NCBI GenBank assembly: GCA_005503065.1
Contig: SCOE01000007.1
Coordinates: 124,001 to 188,000, forward strand
Source of the DNA: Comamonadaceae bacterium ALPHA2B
GTDB taxonomy: Bacteria; Pseudomonadota; Gammaproteobacteria; Burkholderiales; Burkholderiaceae_C
Reading direction: 5' to 3'
Length of the DNA stretch: 64,000 nucleotides
Of the stretch, positions 45,559 to 55,068 are shown piece by piece. The notes beneath the pieces are model-generated. The model had not been told where the DNA came from and ran no database searches. It saw nothing but the letters and a program-made list of their open reading frames with translations. The translations under genes and the position numbers were made by a program. The first letter of the stretch is position 1, and each line of letters opens with the position of its first letter.

Positions 45559-47016
45559 TCAGTCCTTGGTGGGCGAGGCCACCACCGGCGGCCGCAGCGC
45601 CGACCAAGCGCAGGCTTCGTCGTAGGCCTGGCCCGCGCCGAGCACCGCGAGGTCCGCGTTCACCGGTCCCGCAAGCTGCAGGCCCATCGGCAGGCCCTGC
45701 GGGCCGAAGCCGGCGCGCAGGTTCAGCGTGGGCAGGCCGGCCAGCGTGAAGGGCGTGACGATCTCCATCCACTGGTGGTAGGTGTCGCTCGGCACGTCCG
45801 CCACGCGGTCGGGCCAGTGCAGTTCGGCGTCGAAGGGAAAGAGTTGCGCCGTCGGTGCGGCGACGAGGTCGAAGCGCTCGAACAGGCGCAGGAAGGCGCG
45901 GTAGACGTTCGAGCGGTAGAGCGAGGCCTGGTACAGCGAGGCAGCGTCCAGGTGGCGGCTCTGGTCGATCTCCCACAGCGCCTCGGGCTTGACCTGGGCG
46001 CGGTGCCTCGGGTCGGCCACCAGTGCGCCGAGCTTGCCGCCGACGAGCAGTTGCCGCAGGCGCAGCCACGCCGTCCAGTTCTGCTCGCGTGGGACATCGA
46101 GCATGCAGGCTTCGACGTGGGCACCCAGGTCGGCGAAGGTCTTCAGCGCCGACTCGCACAGCGGGAGGATGCCGGCCTCGGTCGGGAGCCCGGGCCACAG
46201 GCTGCCCAGCCAGCCGATGCGCAGGCCCCTCACTTCCGTGGGCAGGCGCAGGTCGTCGGGCGCCGGCAGTGGTTGGGGCAGGGAGAGCGGCAGGCGCGGG
46301 TCGAAGCCGGCCTGCACGCACAGCAGTCGGGCCGTGTCCTCGACCGTGCGGCCCATCGGGCCGTCGGTGCCGAGCTGCTGGAAGAAGAGGTCGTCGTCGG
46401 GGCCGCCGGGCACGCGCCCGCGCGAAGGTCGGAAGCCGATGACGTTGTTGAAGGCCGCGGGGTTGCGCAGCGAACCCATCATGTCGCTGCCGTCGGCCAC
46501 GGGGAGCATCCCGAGGGCCAGTGCCACGGCGGCACCGCCGCTGCTGCCGCCGGCGCTCCTGGACGGGTCCCAAGCGTTGCGGGTGATGCCGAAGACGGTG
46601 TTGTAGGTGTGCGAGCCCAGACCGAATTCGGGCGTGTTGCTCTTCCCGATCATGATCGCGCCGGCGGCCCGGGCGCGCGCCACGTGTGGGCTGTCCTGGC
46701 GCGCCGGGCTCCTCGGGGTGAGCGGCGAGCCCATCGAAGTGGGCAGGCCGGCGCAATGGCTCAGGTCCTTCGGCGCGAAGGGGAAGCCGTGCATCCAGCC
46801 GGCGCGTTCGCCGCGGGCCAGGCGGGCGTCGCAGGCGTCGGCTTCGTCGCGCAGTTCTTCGGGGGGCCGCAGCGCGACGAGTGCGTTGAAGCGCGGGTTC
46901 AGCGCCTCGACGCGTGCCAGCGTGGCGTCCATGAGCTCGCGGGCACTGCAGTCGCGGCGGGCGATGCGGCGCGACAGTTCGGTGGCGCTGAGGTCGAGCA
47001 GTTCGGTGGCGGGCAT
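45559..47016 (-). CDS. Amidase (amidase-signature family)
   Basis: 485 residues hydrolysing an amide. The Ser-cisSer-Lys triad is K83 ('FAPKDLSHC'), S158 in 'SAGGSSGGAA' and the nucleophile S182, 24 residues on. The nucleophile motif reads 'GSDMMGSLRNPAA' in place of the usual D-x-GGS-I/V-R, with MM replacing the small residues, which may alter the active site. I start at the ATG in MPATELLDL; upstream codons cross the LysR gene on the other strand. Divergent from that LysR gene, its probable regulator. Confidence 0.9.
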   Translation of the reverse strand: MPATELLDLSATELSRRIARRDCSARELMDATLARVEALNPRFNALVALRPPEELRDEADACDARLARGERAGWMHGFPFAPKDLSHCAGLPTSMGSPLTPRSPARQDSPHVARARAAGAIMIGKSNTPEFGLGSHTYNTVFGITRNAWDPSRSAGGSSGGAAVALALGMLPVADGSDMMGSLRNPAAFNNVIGFRPSRGRVPGGPDDDLFFQQLGTDGPMGRTVEDTARLLCVQAGFDPRLPLSLPQPLPAPDDLRLPTEVRGLRIGWLGSLWPGLPTEAGILPLCESALKTFADLGAHVEACMLDVPREQNWTAWLRLRQLLVGGKLGALVADPRHRAQVKPEALWEIDQSRHLDAASLYQASLYRSNVYRAFLRLFERFDLVAAPTAQLFPFDAELHWPDRVADVPSDTYHQWMEIVTPFTLAGLPTLNLRAGFGPQGLPMGLQLAGPVNADLAVLGAGQAYDEACAWSALRPPVVASPTKD

Positions 47017-47088
47017 GGCGTCGGCAGCGGGCGGGGAAGGTGATGCAGCGCAGTATGAACGCTGCCGCCGCAGCCATAATCCCGCCCC

Positions 47089-48072
47089 ATGGAAACCAAG
47101 TGGCTCGAGGACTTCGTGAGCCTCGCCGAGACCCGCAGCTTCAGCCGCTCGGCGCAGTTGCGGCACGTCACCCAGCCCGCGTTTTCGCGGCGCATCCAGG
47201 CGCTGGAGGGATGGGCCGGCACCGATCTCGTCGACCGCAGCTCCTACCCCACCCGGCTCACGCCTGCGGGCCAGACCCTTTATGGCCAGGCACTCGAGAT
47301 GCTGCAGGCCCTGCAGAGCACGCGCGCCATGCTGCGCGGCCATTCGGCCGTGGCACAGGACGTGATCGAGTTCGCCGTCCCCCATACGCTCGCGTTCACC
47401 TTCTTCCCGGCCTGGGTCACCAGCCTGCGCGAGCAGTTCGGCCCGCTCAAAAGCCGGCTCATCGCGCTGAACGTCCACGACGCGGTGATGCGCCTGGTCG
47501 AGGGCAACTGTGACCTGCTCATCGCCTACAACCACCCGTCGCAGCCCCTGCAGCTGGATGCCAACCGGTACGAGATGGTCTACCTGGGCGAGGAGGTGGT
47601 CGCGCCCTGGGTGCGTCCCGACGCCGATGGCGGCCCGCGCTACCGGCTTCCGGGCCAGGCCGGCCGGCCGCTGCCCTACCTGGGCTATGCGCCGGGCGCC
47701 TACCTGGGCCGGCTGGTGGACCAGTTGCTGAAATCGTCCGGCACGCCGATCCACCTCGACCGGGTGTACGAGACCGACATGGCCGAAGGCCTGAAGGTCA
47801 TGGCACTCGAGGGCCATGGCATTGCCTTCCTGCCGGAGAGCGCCGTGCGCAAGGAAGTGCGCGCCCGCAAGCTGGTGAGCGCGCTGCCACCCGACATGGG
47901 ACCGCTCGAAGCCACCATGGAGGTGCGGGCCTACCGGGAGCGTCCGGGCGCCGCGGCCGCCGCCAAGCCCGCCACCCGGACGGCCCGTGGCGACGGCAGC
48001 CCGCAGCCCAGGCGCGCGGCGGACGCGCTCTGGGCCTATCTCGTCAGCACGCAGGTGGCGGCCAAGGCCTAG
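47089..48072 (+). CDS. LysR-family transcriptional regulator
   Basis: 327 residues. The winged-helix domain reads 'WLEDFVSLAETRSFSRSAQLRHVTQPAFSRRIQALEG' in parts, standard for the family, with the effector domain from about residue 90 and a Pro/Ala-rich basic tail near residue 285. The 72-base divergent gap to the amidase gene, typical for LysR control, would hold the shared operator; no clear T-N11-A site stands out. It is also just upstream of aspartase, so control of that gene cannot be excluded. Confidence 0.9.
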   Translation: METKWLEDFVSLAETRSFSRSAQLRHVTQPAFSRRIQALEGWAGTDLVDRSSYPTRLTPAGQTLYGQALEMLQALQSTRAMLRGHSAVAQDVIEFAVPHTLAFTFFPAWVTSLREQFGPLKSRLIALNVHDAVMRLVEGNCDLLIAYNHPSQPLQLDANRYEMVYLGEEVVAPWVRPDADGGPRYRLPGQAGRPLPYLGYAPGAYLGRLVDQLLKSSGTPIHLDRVYETDMAEGLKVMALEGHGIAFLPESAVRKEVRARKLVSALPPDMGPLEATMEVRAYRERPGAAAAAKPATRTARGDGSPQPRRAADALWAYLVSTQVAAKA

Positions 48073-48276
48073 GGTTTACCAGCGGGGGTCCGGGGCGGTG
48101 GCGGTGCCGGTGTCGACCGGCGAAGCATCCCTATGATTTTCGTGCATCGTCGCGTCCGCATACGGCATTGGTGTTGCCGGAATGTGACCCCTACAGTCGC
48201 GCGCTGTCTGCTGTCGCACCCCATGTCCACGCCCGCCGGGCGTGCGTGAATCGAGAAACCCCAGGAACGCGCTGCC

Positions 48277-49746
48277 ATGGAATCGAACTTCAGGATCGAA
48301 CACGACTTTCTCGGCGAGAAGCGCATTCCCGCCCCGGCCTACTGGGGCGTGCACACCGCACGCGCGGTCGAGAACTTCCCCATCTCCGGCACCCGCGTCT
48401 CGGCCATGCCCGACCTGGTGCGCGCACTGGCCCATGTGAAGAAGGCGGCGGCGCGCGCCAATGCCGACCTGGGGGCGCTGGGCCGTGAACGGGCGGGCGC
48501 CATCATCCTGGCCTGCGAGGACCTGATCGAGGGCAAGCTGCTCGACGAGTTCGTGGTCGACGTCATCCAGGGCGGCGCCGGCACCTCCACCAACATGAAC
48601 GCCAACGAGGTGATCTGCAACCTCGCGCTGGAGAAGCTCGGCCACGAGAAGGCGCGCTACGACGTGCTGCATCCCAACGACCACGTCAACGCCTCGCAGA
48701 GCACCAACGACGTCTACCCCACGGCCGTGCGCCTTGCGCTGTGGTTCGCGCTGGGCCGCCTGCTGGAGGCGATGGCCGACCTGCGCGCGGGCTTCGAGGC
48801 CAAGGCGCTGGAGTTCCGCGACATCCTGAAGATCGGCCGCACCCAGCTGCAGGACGCGGTGCCGATGACGCTGGGTCAGGAGTTCCTCACCTATGCAGTG
48901 ATGATCGAGGAGGACGAGGCCCGCCTGCGCGAAGCGCGTGCGCTCATCGAGGAGATCAACCTCGGCGCCACGGCCATCGGCACCGGCATCAACGCCCCGC
49001 ACGGCTACGCCAACCTTGCCTGCCAGTACCTGGCCGAGCAGACCGGCGTGCCGCTCAAGCAGGCGGCCAACCTGATCGAGGCGACGCAGGACACCGGGGC
49101 TTTCGTCCAGCTGTCGGGCGTGCTCAAGCGCGTGGCCACCAAGCTGTCGAAGACCTGCAACGACCTGCGGCTGCTGTCCAGCGGGCCGCAGGCCGGGTTC
49201 GGCGAGATCCGCCTGCCCGCGCGCCAGGCCGGCTCGTCGATCATGCCGGGCAAGGTCAACCCGGTGATCCCGGAGGTGATGAACCAGGTCGCCTTCGAAG
49301 TCATCGGCAACGACATCACGGTGACGCTGGCCTCCGAGGCGGGGCAGCTGCAGCTCAACGCCTTCGAGCCGATCATGGGCTGGAGCCTGTTCAAGAGCAT
49401 CCGGCACCTGGCCAACGCCTGCGGCACGCTGCGCAGGAATTGCGTGGACGGCATCGAGCCCAACCGGGAGTTCCTGGCCCGCCGGGTGCGCGAGTCCGTC
49501 ACCCTCGTCACTGCCCTGAATCCCATCATCGGCTACGAGAAGGCCGCGCTCATCGCCAAGACCGCGCTGGCCACCGGCGGGCCGATCGATGTCGTGGCCG
49601 AGTCGCTGGGCATCCTCACCCGCGAACAGATGGACGCGCTGCTCGTGCCCGAACATCTGACGCAACCTGTGAGATTGTCCACACCCGTTCCTGCGGCAGC
49701 CGTACCAACGGGCACGGAGGCTGCTAATCCAACGCCTTCGACGTGA
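48277..49746 (+). CDS. aspA: Aspartate ammonia-lyase
   Basis: Converts L-aspartate to fumarate and ammonia, linking amino-acid uptake to the TCA cycle. The 489 residues show the superfamily signature 'GSSIMPGKVNP' with the catalytic loop serine, plus 'GGAGTSTNMNANEV' and 'NDHVNASQSTND', which separate aspartase/fumarase-C types. The extra C-terminal tail (Pro/Thr-rich) is unstructured. The ATG has a CAGGA site. The next genes encode a glutamate/aspartate importer, which supports aspartase over fumarase. The 204 bases upstream (48073-48276) contain a possible -10 (tatgat at 48132) but no clear -35. Confidence 0.92.
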   Translation: MESNFRIEHDFLGEKRIPAPAYWGVHTARAVENFPISGTRVSAMPDLVRALAHVKKAAARANADLGALGRERAGAIILACEDLIEGKLLDEFVVDVIQGGAGTSTNMNANEVICNLALEKLGHEKARYDVLHPNDHVNASQSTNDVYPTAVRLALWFALGRLLEAMADLRAGFEAKALEFRDILKIGRTQLQDAVPMTLGQEFLTYAVMIEEDEARLREARALIEEINLGATAIGTGINAPHGYANLACQYLAEQTGVPLKQAANLIEATQDTGAFVQLSGVLKRVATKLSKTCNDLRLLSSGPQAGFGEIRLPARQAGSSIMPGKVNPVIPEVMNQVAFEVIGNDITVTLASEAGQLQLNAFEPIMGWSLFKSIRHLANACGTLRRNCVDGIEPNREFLARRVRESVTLVTALNPIIGYEKAALIAKTALATGGPIDVVAESLGILTREQMDALLVPEHLTQPVRLSTPVPAAAVPTGTEAANPTPST

Positions 49747-49799
49747 TGACGGAACCCATGCACCAGACGGGCGCTTGATCCCGCGCGTGCCCACCTTAT

Positions 49800-49818
49800 C
49801 CGGTGCACCATGCACCGG
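49800..49818. promoter_or_regulatory. Palindrome between aspA and gltI
   Basis: ccggtgca-cca-tgcaccgg is a perfect 8-base inverted repeat. Without a T run it is a poor terminator. It stands about 35 bases before a possible -10 (tagaat, 49854-49859) of gltI, so it could be an operator or an mRNA 3' hairpin of aspA. Confidence 0.4.
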
Positions 49819-49901
49819 GGTGGTTACCGATGCGCCCAACAAAAGTGTGTGTCTAGAATTTCGCCTTGTTTCTTCCTGTCCATTTCCCTAGGAGTCTCTT
49901 C

Positions 49902-50798
49902 ATGAAAAAGCAAATGCTCGCGATCGCGGTGACCGCGTTCCTGGCGACCGGCGCGTTCGCGCAGGCGACCGACACGCTGGCCAAGATCAAGGAGCGCGGC
50001 GCGGTGAACCTCGGCGTACGCGATTCGTCGGGCCTGGCGTACACGCTGGGCGGCGGCAAGTACGTCGGCTTCCACACCGAAATGGCCGAGAACATCATCA
50101 AGGACCTGGGCAAGGATCTCGGCAAGCCGCTGACCATCAACTACCAGGTGATCACCTCGCAGAACCGCGTGCCCCTGGTGCAGAACGGCACCATCGATTT
50201 CGAGTGCGGCTCCACCACCAACAACACGGCCCGCCAGAAGGATGTCGATTTCGCCTACACCACCTACGTGGAAGAAGTGCGCATCCTCACCAAGGCCAAC
50301 TCCGGCATCAACGGCATCGCCGACCTGAAGGGCAAGACGGTCGCCACCACCACCGGCACCACCTCGGTCCAGACGCTGCGCAAGAACAAGCGCGCCGAAG
50401 GCGTCGACTTCAAGGAAGTCATGGGCAAGGACCACGCCGACAGCTTCCTGCTGCTCGAGTCGGGCCGTGCCGACGCCTTCGTGATGGACGGTTCGATCCT
50501 GGCTGCCAACGCCGCCAAGTCGAAGAGCCCGAAGGACTTCAAGATCGTCGGCGAAGTGCTGTCGGTCGAGCCGATCGCCTGCATGCTGCCCAAGGGCGAC
50601 GCCAAGCTGAAGAAGGCCATCGACGACAGCATCGTGCGCCAGATCAAGGATGGCTCGCTGGCCAAGCTGTACGACAAGTGGTTCATGCAGCCGATCCCGC
50701 CGAACAACGTCAACCTGAACATGCCGGCTTCGGAAAACACCAAGGCCGCCTGGGCCAGCCCGAACGACAAGCCCATGGAAGCCTACGCCCCCAAGTAA
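49902..50798 (+). CDS. gltI: Glutamate/aspartate ABC importer, periplasmic binding protein
   Basis: 298 residues. A signal peptide (MKKQMLAIAVTAFLATGAFA) is followed by the type-2 amino-acid-binding fold: 'LAKIKERGAVNLGVRDSS', 'GFHTEMAENI', 'FECGSTTNNTARQKDVDFA' and 'GKTVATTTGTTSVQTL' match GltI closely. It binds glutamate/aspartate in the periplasm and delivers to GltJK. The ATG follows TAGGAG. A strong hairpin downstream (50823-50858) would limit read-through to the permease genes, keeping binding protein in excess. Confidence 0.94.
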   Translation: MKKQMLAIAVTAFLATGAFAQATDTLAKIKERGAVNLGVRDSSGLAYTLGGGKYVGFHTEMAENIIKDLGKDLGKPLTINYQVITSQNRVPLVQNGTIDFECGSTTNNTARQKDVDFAYTTYVEEVRILTKANSGINGIADLKGKTVATTTGTTSVQTLRKNKRAEGVDFKEVMGKDHADSFLLLESGRADAFVMDGSILAANAAKSKSPKDFKIVGEVLSVEPIACMLPKGDAKLKKAIDDSIVRQIKDGSLAKLYDKWFMQPIPPNNVNLNMPASENTKAAWASPNDKPMEAYAPK

Positions 50799-50822
50799 GG
50801 CGACTTCAGACGTCAAAAAGCC

Positions 50823-50858
50823 AAGCCCGCGCGGCGCTCCTGCCGACGCGGGCTTTTC
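50823..50858 (+). terminator. Attenuating terminator hairpin between gltI and gltJ
   Basis: aagcccgcg and cgcgggctt pair over 9 bases and are followed by TT. It resembles a rho-independent terminator with a short U tract. Because gltJ begins only 40 bases later in the same direction, it likely causes partial termination. Confidence 0.75.
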
Positions 50859-50897
50859 GATGAACGGGCGCGGGCCCCGACCCGCGAAGGAGGATGG

Positions 50898-51656
50898 ATG
50901 CTGAACCTGGACATGTCGGTCTTCTGCCAGGACACGCTCACCAACGAAGTGGTCGCGAGCTGCTTCGCGCGCGGTTCCGACCAGACCTATCTGCAATGGA
51001 TGCTGCACGCCTGGGGCTGGACCGTGGGCGTGGCGCTCACGGCGCTGTTCGTGGCGCTGGTCGTGGGTTCGATCATCGGCACGCTGCGCACGCTGCCGGA
51101 CAGTCCATGGCTGGTGCGCTTCGGCAACGCGTGGGTGGAGCTCTTCCGCAACGTTCCCCTGCTGGTCCAGGTGTTCATCTGGTACTTCGTGCTGCCCAAG
51201 ATGATCCCCCCGATGCGCGACCTGCCGCCCTTCGTGCTGGTGGTCTGCGCACTGGGCTTCTTCACCTCGGCCCGGATCGCCGAGCAGCTGCGCTCGGGCA
51301 TCCAGGCGCTGCCGCGCGGCCAGCGCTATGCGGGCATGGCGGTCGGCTTCACCACGCCGCAGTACTACCGCTTCGTGCTGCTGCCCATGGCATACCGGAT
51401 CATCCTGCCGCCGCTGACCAGCGAGTCGATGAACATCTTCAAGAACTCCTCGGTGGCCTTCGCGGTGTCGATCCCCGAGCTCACCCAGTTCTACCTGCAG
51501 GCCGGCGAGGAGACCTCGGCCCAGATCCCGATCTACCTCGGCGTCGTCATCCTGTATGTCATCAGCGCCATGCTGGTCAACCGCATCATGACCTTCATCG
51601 AGCGCAAGGTCCGCGTGCCGGGCTTCGTCGCTTCCGGCGGGACGGGAGGCCACTGA
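50898..51656 (+). CDS. gltJ: Glutamate/aspartate ABC importer, permease subunit
   Basis: 252-residue HisM/GltJ-type membrane protein. After a hydrophilic start come hydrophobic helices with 'ELFRNVPLLVQVFIWYF', 'FTSARIAEQLRSGIQALPRGQ' (the EAA coupling loop that touches the ATPase) and 'NSSVAFAVSIPELT'. The ATG at 50898 follows an AAGGAGG site. Partner of gltK, which starts one base after its stop codon. Glutamate/aspartate specificity rests on GltI resemblance and the aspartase nearby. Confidence 0.93.
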   Translation: MLNLDMSVFCQDTLTNEVVASCFARGSDQTYLQWMLHAWGWTVGVALTALFVALVVGSIIGTLRTLPDSPWLVRFGNAWVELFRNVPLLVQVFIWYFVLPKMIPPMRDLPPFVLVVCALGFFTSARIAEQLRSGIQALPRGQRYAGMAVGFTTPQYYRFVLLPMAYRIILPPLTSESMNIFKNSSVAFAVSIPELTQFYLQAGEETSAQIPIYLGVVILYVISAMLVNRIMTFIERKVRVPGFVASGGTGGH

Positions 51657-51657
51657 G

Positions 51658-52326
51658 ATGATGAACCTCGACTTTTCCTTCTACAGCTGGAGCCTGATCA
51701 GCACCTATGTGCTCAAGGGCTTCTACTTCAGCGTCGTCCTGACGATCGTGGCCACCCTGGGCGGCATCTTCTTCGGCACCCTGTTGGCGCTGATGCGCCT
51801 GTCGGGCAAGAAGTGGCTGGACTTCCCCGCCGCTGCGTACGTCAACGGCATGCGCTCCGTGCCGCTGGTGATGGTGATCCTGGGCTTCTTCCTTCTGGTG
51901 CCCTTCGTGATCGGCCGGCCCATCGGCGCCGAGACCTCGGCCGTGATCACCTTCATCTGCTTCGAGGCGGCCTACTTCTCCGAGATCATGCGTGCCGGCA
52001 TCCAGTCGATCCCGCGCGGCCAGGTCTTCGCCGGCATGGCGGTGGGCATGACCTACAAGCAGAACATGACGCTGGTGATCCTGCCGCAGGCCTTCCGCAA
52101 CATGCTGCCTGTGCTGCTCACGCAGACCATCATCCTGTTCCAGGACACCTCGCTGGTCTACGCCATCGGCGCGTACGACCTGCTCAAGGGTTTCGAGACG
52201 GCGGGCAAGAACTTCGGGCGGCCCGAAGAGGCGTATCTGCTGGCCGCCGTCGTGTACTTCATCCTGTGCTATTCGCTGTCCTACCTGGTCAAGCGCCTGC
52301 ACAAGAAGATCGCCATCATCCGTTGA
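51658..52326 (+). CDS. gltK: Glutamate/aspartate ABC importer, second permease subunit
   Basis: 222 residues, the second half of the permease pair. The coupling loop reads '[28 protein letters not shown]' in segments, with '[17 protein letters not shown]' and '[12 protein letters not shown]' characteristic of GltK. The ATG at 51658 is preceded by GGGAGG at good spacing; a second ATG is next to it. Thirteen bases separate its stop from the gltL start. Functions with gltJ and the ATPase. Confidence 0.93.
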   Translation: MMNLDFSFYSWSLISTYVLKGFYFSVVLTIVATLGGIFFGTLLALMRLSGKKWLDFPAAAYVNGMRSVPLVMVILGFFLLVPFVIGRPIGAETSAVITFICFEAAYFSEIMRAGIQSIPRGQVFAGMAVGMTYKQNMTLVILPQAFRNMLPVLLTQTIILFQDTSLVYAIGAYDLLKGFETAGKNFGRPEEAYLLAAVVYFILCYSLSYLVKRLHKKIAIIR

Positions 52327-52339
52327 AGGGGAACAAGCC

Positions 52340-53089
<750 letters not shown>

Positions 53090-53110
53090 CAGGGGCCGCC
53101 GGGCTACTGC

Positions 53111-53184
53111 GCGGCCCGATCTCGCACCTGCGGTCCTCGCCGTACGTGAGTACGGCTCCGGTCCTCGATGCGACCTCGGGCCGC
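53111..53184. repeat. Long imperfect inverted repeat downstream of gltL
   Basis: The arm gcggcccgatctcgcacctg continues to cggtcctcgccgtac; its partner gtacggctccggtcctcgat continues to gcgacctcgggccgc. About 35 bases pair with several mismatches around 'gtga'. It looks like a dispersed element common in this bacterial family; only this copy is in the window. Confidence 0.7.
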
Positions 53185-53256
53185 TCGCTACGCCCGCCGA
53201 CCCCTGCCAGCCCGGCCGGTGCAGCCGCGCGGCCGCACGCTGGGGCGTCTCAACGC

Positions 53257-53285
53257 AACGCCGGGCCCTGTGCCCGGCGTTTTTC
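53257..53285 (+). terminator. Rho-independent terminator of the gltIJKL operon
   Basis: aacgccggg and cccggcgtt form a 9-base stem with a short loop (ccctgtg), followed by TTTT. It is about 170 bases past the gltL stop, beyond the repeat at 53111. Confidence 0.8.
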
Positions 53286-53318
53286 ATGGTGCGCGCCGCA
53301 CGCAGGTCGGGCCTGTTG

Positions 53319-53351
53319 TTTAAGCGATGTCTAAGCGCGCATTCCTACGAT
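53319..53351 (+). promoter_or_regulatory. Candidate response-regulator box and promoter of the hdeA-like gene
   Basis: TTTAAG-cgatg-TCTAAG (53319-53335) is a pair of hexamers one helical turn apart (11-base period), the form bound by OmpR/PmrA-class response regulators. A -10-like TACGAT follows at 53346-53351, ten bases on, and no good -35 is present, as expected for an activated promoter. The coding start is at 53470. Confidence 0.5.
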
Positions 53352-53469
53352 GGCCTCGCCATGCAGGGAAGTGACCGGCGCACCGGTCCTTCGATGGCAC
53401 GGAGCCGCGGCTGGCGCGAATCGCACGTCGGCGACGGCAGTCCCAACGACGACCTCAGGAATGACGACC

Positions 53470-53814
53470 ATGAACAGACTCCTCGCCCTTGTCCCCGCCC
53501 TGTCCCTCTCCGCCCTCGCGGCCACCGCGATGGCGCAGACGCCGCCGGCCGCGCCTGCACCGGCCAAGCCGGTCGTGAAGACGAGTTGCTCCGACTATCT
53601 CGCGCTGGACGAGACCATCAAGCCCAAGTTCGTGTACTTCGTCGTCGGCCACGGCAAGCACGGCAAGAAGGACGCGGTGTTCGACGAGGTGGCCGTCGAG
53701 AAGATCAAGCCCCAGCTCGATGAGTACTGCAAGGTCAACCTCACCAAGTCGGCCTACGACAAGGTGATGGCCAGCAGCATGGCCTCGGAGCCGCACGGCC
53801 TCAAGGCCAAGTGA
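53470..53814 (+). CDS. HdeA-like periplasmic protein
   Basis: 114 residues: a signal peptide (MNRLLALVPALSLSALAATA, cleavage after AMA), a Pro/Ala linker, then a ~70-residue domain resembling the acid-activated chaperone HdeA. The pair C40 ('TSCSDYLALDETIKPK') and C87 ('LDEYCKVNL') is spaced as the disulphide of HdeA. In enterics HdeA protects periplasmic proteins in acid; the function here may be a more general envelope-stress role. The second ATG (53470) is used since AGGA lies 9 bases before it. A two-component-type box lies upstream. Confidence 0.8.
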   Translation: MNRLLALVPALSLSALAATAMAQTPPAAPAPAKPVVKTSCSDYLALDETIKPKFVYFVVGHGKHGKKDAVFDEVAVEKIKPQLDEYCKVNLTKSAYDKVMASSMASEPHGLKAK

Positions 53815-53854
53815 GTCGCGGCCGGGCGGTGGCCCGGTGGCGCGATCACGTCGC

Positions 53855-54889
53855 CTACTTCGGTCGCGCGGCGATGGCCTTCTCGGCCTTGGTCACCAGG
53901 TCGTTGCCCACGGTGCCCTTCCACTTGGCGTAGACCGGGCGCGTGACCTTCACGAAGGCCTCGCGCTCCGCGGGGGTGAGCTGGGTGACCGTCACGCCCA
54001 TGCCGGCAATCTCCTTGAGCAGCGGCTTGTCGGACTCGGTCAGGCCCTTGCGCGCGAGGGCGATCTCCTGCTTGCCGGCGTCGATCGCGGCCTGGCGCAC
54101 GATGGCCTGGTCGGCCGGCGTCCAGCTCGCCCAGATCTCCTTGTTGACCACGAAGATCAATGGGTCGGCCACGTAGCCCCAGGTGGTCACGAACTTCTGG
54201 CCCACGGTGTGCATCTTCAGCACCGTGAAGAGGAACAGCGGGTTCTCCTGCCCGTCGACCGCGCCGCTGGCGAGCGCGGGCTGTGCGTCGGCCCAGCTCA
54301 TCTGCGTCGGGTTGGCGCCCATGGCGCTGAACATGTCGGAGAAGATGGGCGAGCCCACCACGCGCAGCTTCATGCCCTTCAGGTCGTCTGGCGACTTGAT
54401 GGGGCGCTTGGAGTTGGTCACCTCGCGATAACCGTTCTCGCCCCAGGCCAGCGGCACCACGCCGGCCTTGTCCAGCCGCGCGAAGATGTCCTTGCCGACC
54501 TCGCCCTGCGTCAGCGCATCGATGGCCGCGTAGTCGGGCATCAGGAAGGGCATCGAGAACAGGTTCAGTTCCCTGACCTGCGGCGACCAGTTGATGGTCG
54601 AGCCCACGGCCATGTCGATCACGCCCTGGCGCAGCGCCGAGAACTCGCGCGTCTGGTCGCCCTGGATCAGCGACACGCCCGGGTACAGCTTGATGTTGAT
54701 GCGGCCCTGGGTACGCTCCTTCACCAGGTCGGCCCAGATCTTCCCGGCCATGCCCCAGGGCGTGGGCGGACCCAGCACCAGCGACATCTTGTATTCGGGC
54801 TTGTAGGCGGCCTGCGCCATGGCCCCCGTGGTGAAGCCCAGGGCCGTGGCGGCGAGCGCGAGGCCGAGCAGGGTGCGGCGGAATTTCAT
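53855..54889 (-). CDS. dctP: TRAP transporter periplasmic substrate-binding protein (second system)
   Basis: 344 residues. A signal peptide (MKFRRTLLGLALAATALGF, cleavage near AMA-QA) precedes the DctP fold: 'SLVLGPPTPWGMAGKIWADL', 'YPGVSLIQGDQTREFSALRQG', 'LKGMKLRVVGSPIFSDMF' with the carboxylate-binding arginine and 'SGAVDGQENPLFLF'. I start at the ATG of MKFRR; the GTG at 55027 further upstream lies inside the repeat at 54934-55056. Third gene of the leftward order dctQ-dctM-dctP. Ligand not evident; an organic acid or N-containing compound given the neighbours. Confidence 0.92.
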   Translation of the reverse strand: MKFRRTLLGLALAATALGFTTGAMAQAAYKPEYKMSLVLGPPTPWGMAGKIWADLVKERTQGRINIKLYPGVSLIQGDQTREFSALRQGVIDMAVGSTINWSPQVRELNLFSMPFLMPDYAAIDALTQGEVGKDIFARLDKAGVVPLAWGENGYREVTNSKRPIKSPDDLKGMKLRVVGSPIFSDMFSAMGANPTQMSWADAQPALASGAVDGQENPLFLFTVLKMHTVGQKFVTTWGYVADPLIFVVNKEIWASWTPADQAIVRQAAIDAGKQEIALARKGLTESDKPLLKEIAGMGVTVTQLTPAEREAFVKVTRPVYAKWKGTVGNDLVTKAEKAIAARPK

Positions 54890-54933
54890 CGTTTGACTCC
54901 TCGTGTTGAACAACCCAATTGGAATGCGGGTGC

Positions 54934-55056
54934 GGGCAGCCGAACGCAGAGGTCGCAAAGGTTGCGCAGAGGTCGCAGAAGAGAAACCCGAAGGAATGAA
55001 TGGATTGCTCTGCGCCCTCTGCGTCACTTATGTCTTCCTTCTGCGTTCGGCTGCCC
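54934..55056. repeat. Inverted-repeat element with 'cgaacgcagag' arms, copy 2
   Basis: gggcagccgaacgcagagg pairs with cttctgcgttcggctgccc, enclosing further 'gcgcagag' and 'ctctgcgccctctgcg' pairs. Same family and size as 18690-18803. It lies between dctM and dctP of the second TRAP operon, where it may shape their relative expression. Confidence 0.8.
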
Positions 55057-55068
55057 GTATTTCTTCTT

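Larger units (their letters stand above)
53090..53469. other. 380-base gene-free stretch between gltL and the hdeA-like gene
   Basis: It holds, in order, a long imperfect hairpin repeat (53111-53184), the gltL terminator (53257-53285) and a promoter region with a direct-repeat box (53319-53351). Short open frames across it have no family sequence. No RNA gene was recognised. Confidence 0.7.

Noticed and set aside
53345-53567. Small minus-strand open frames opposite the hdeA-like gene
   Set aside because: They have no ribosome binding site or family sequence and lie antisense to the promoter and signal-peptide region.
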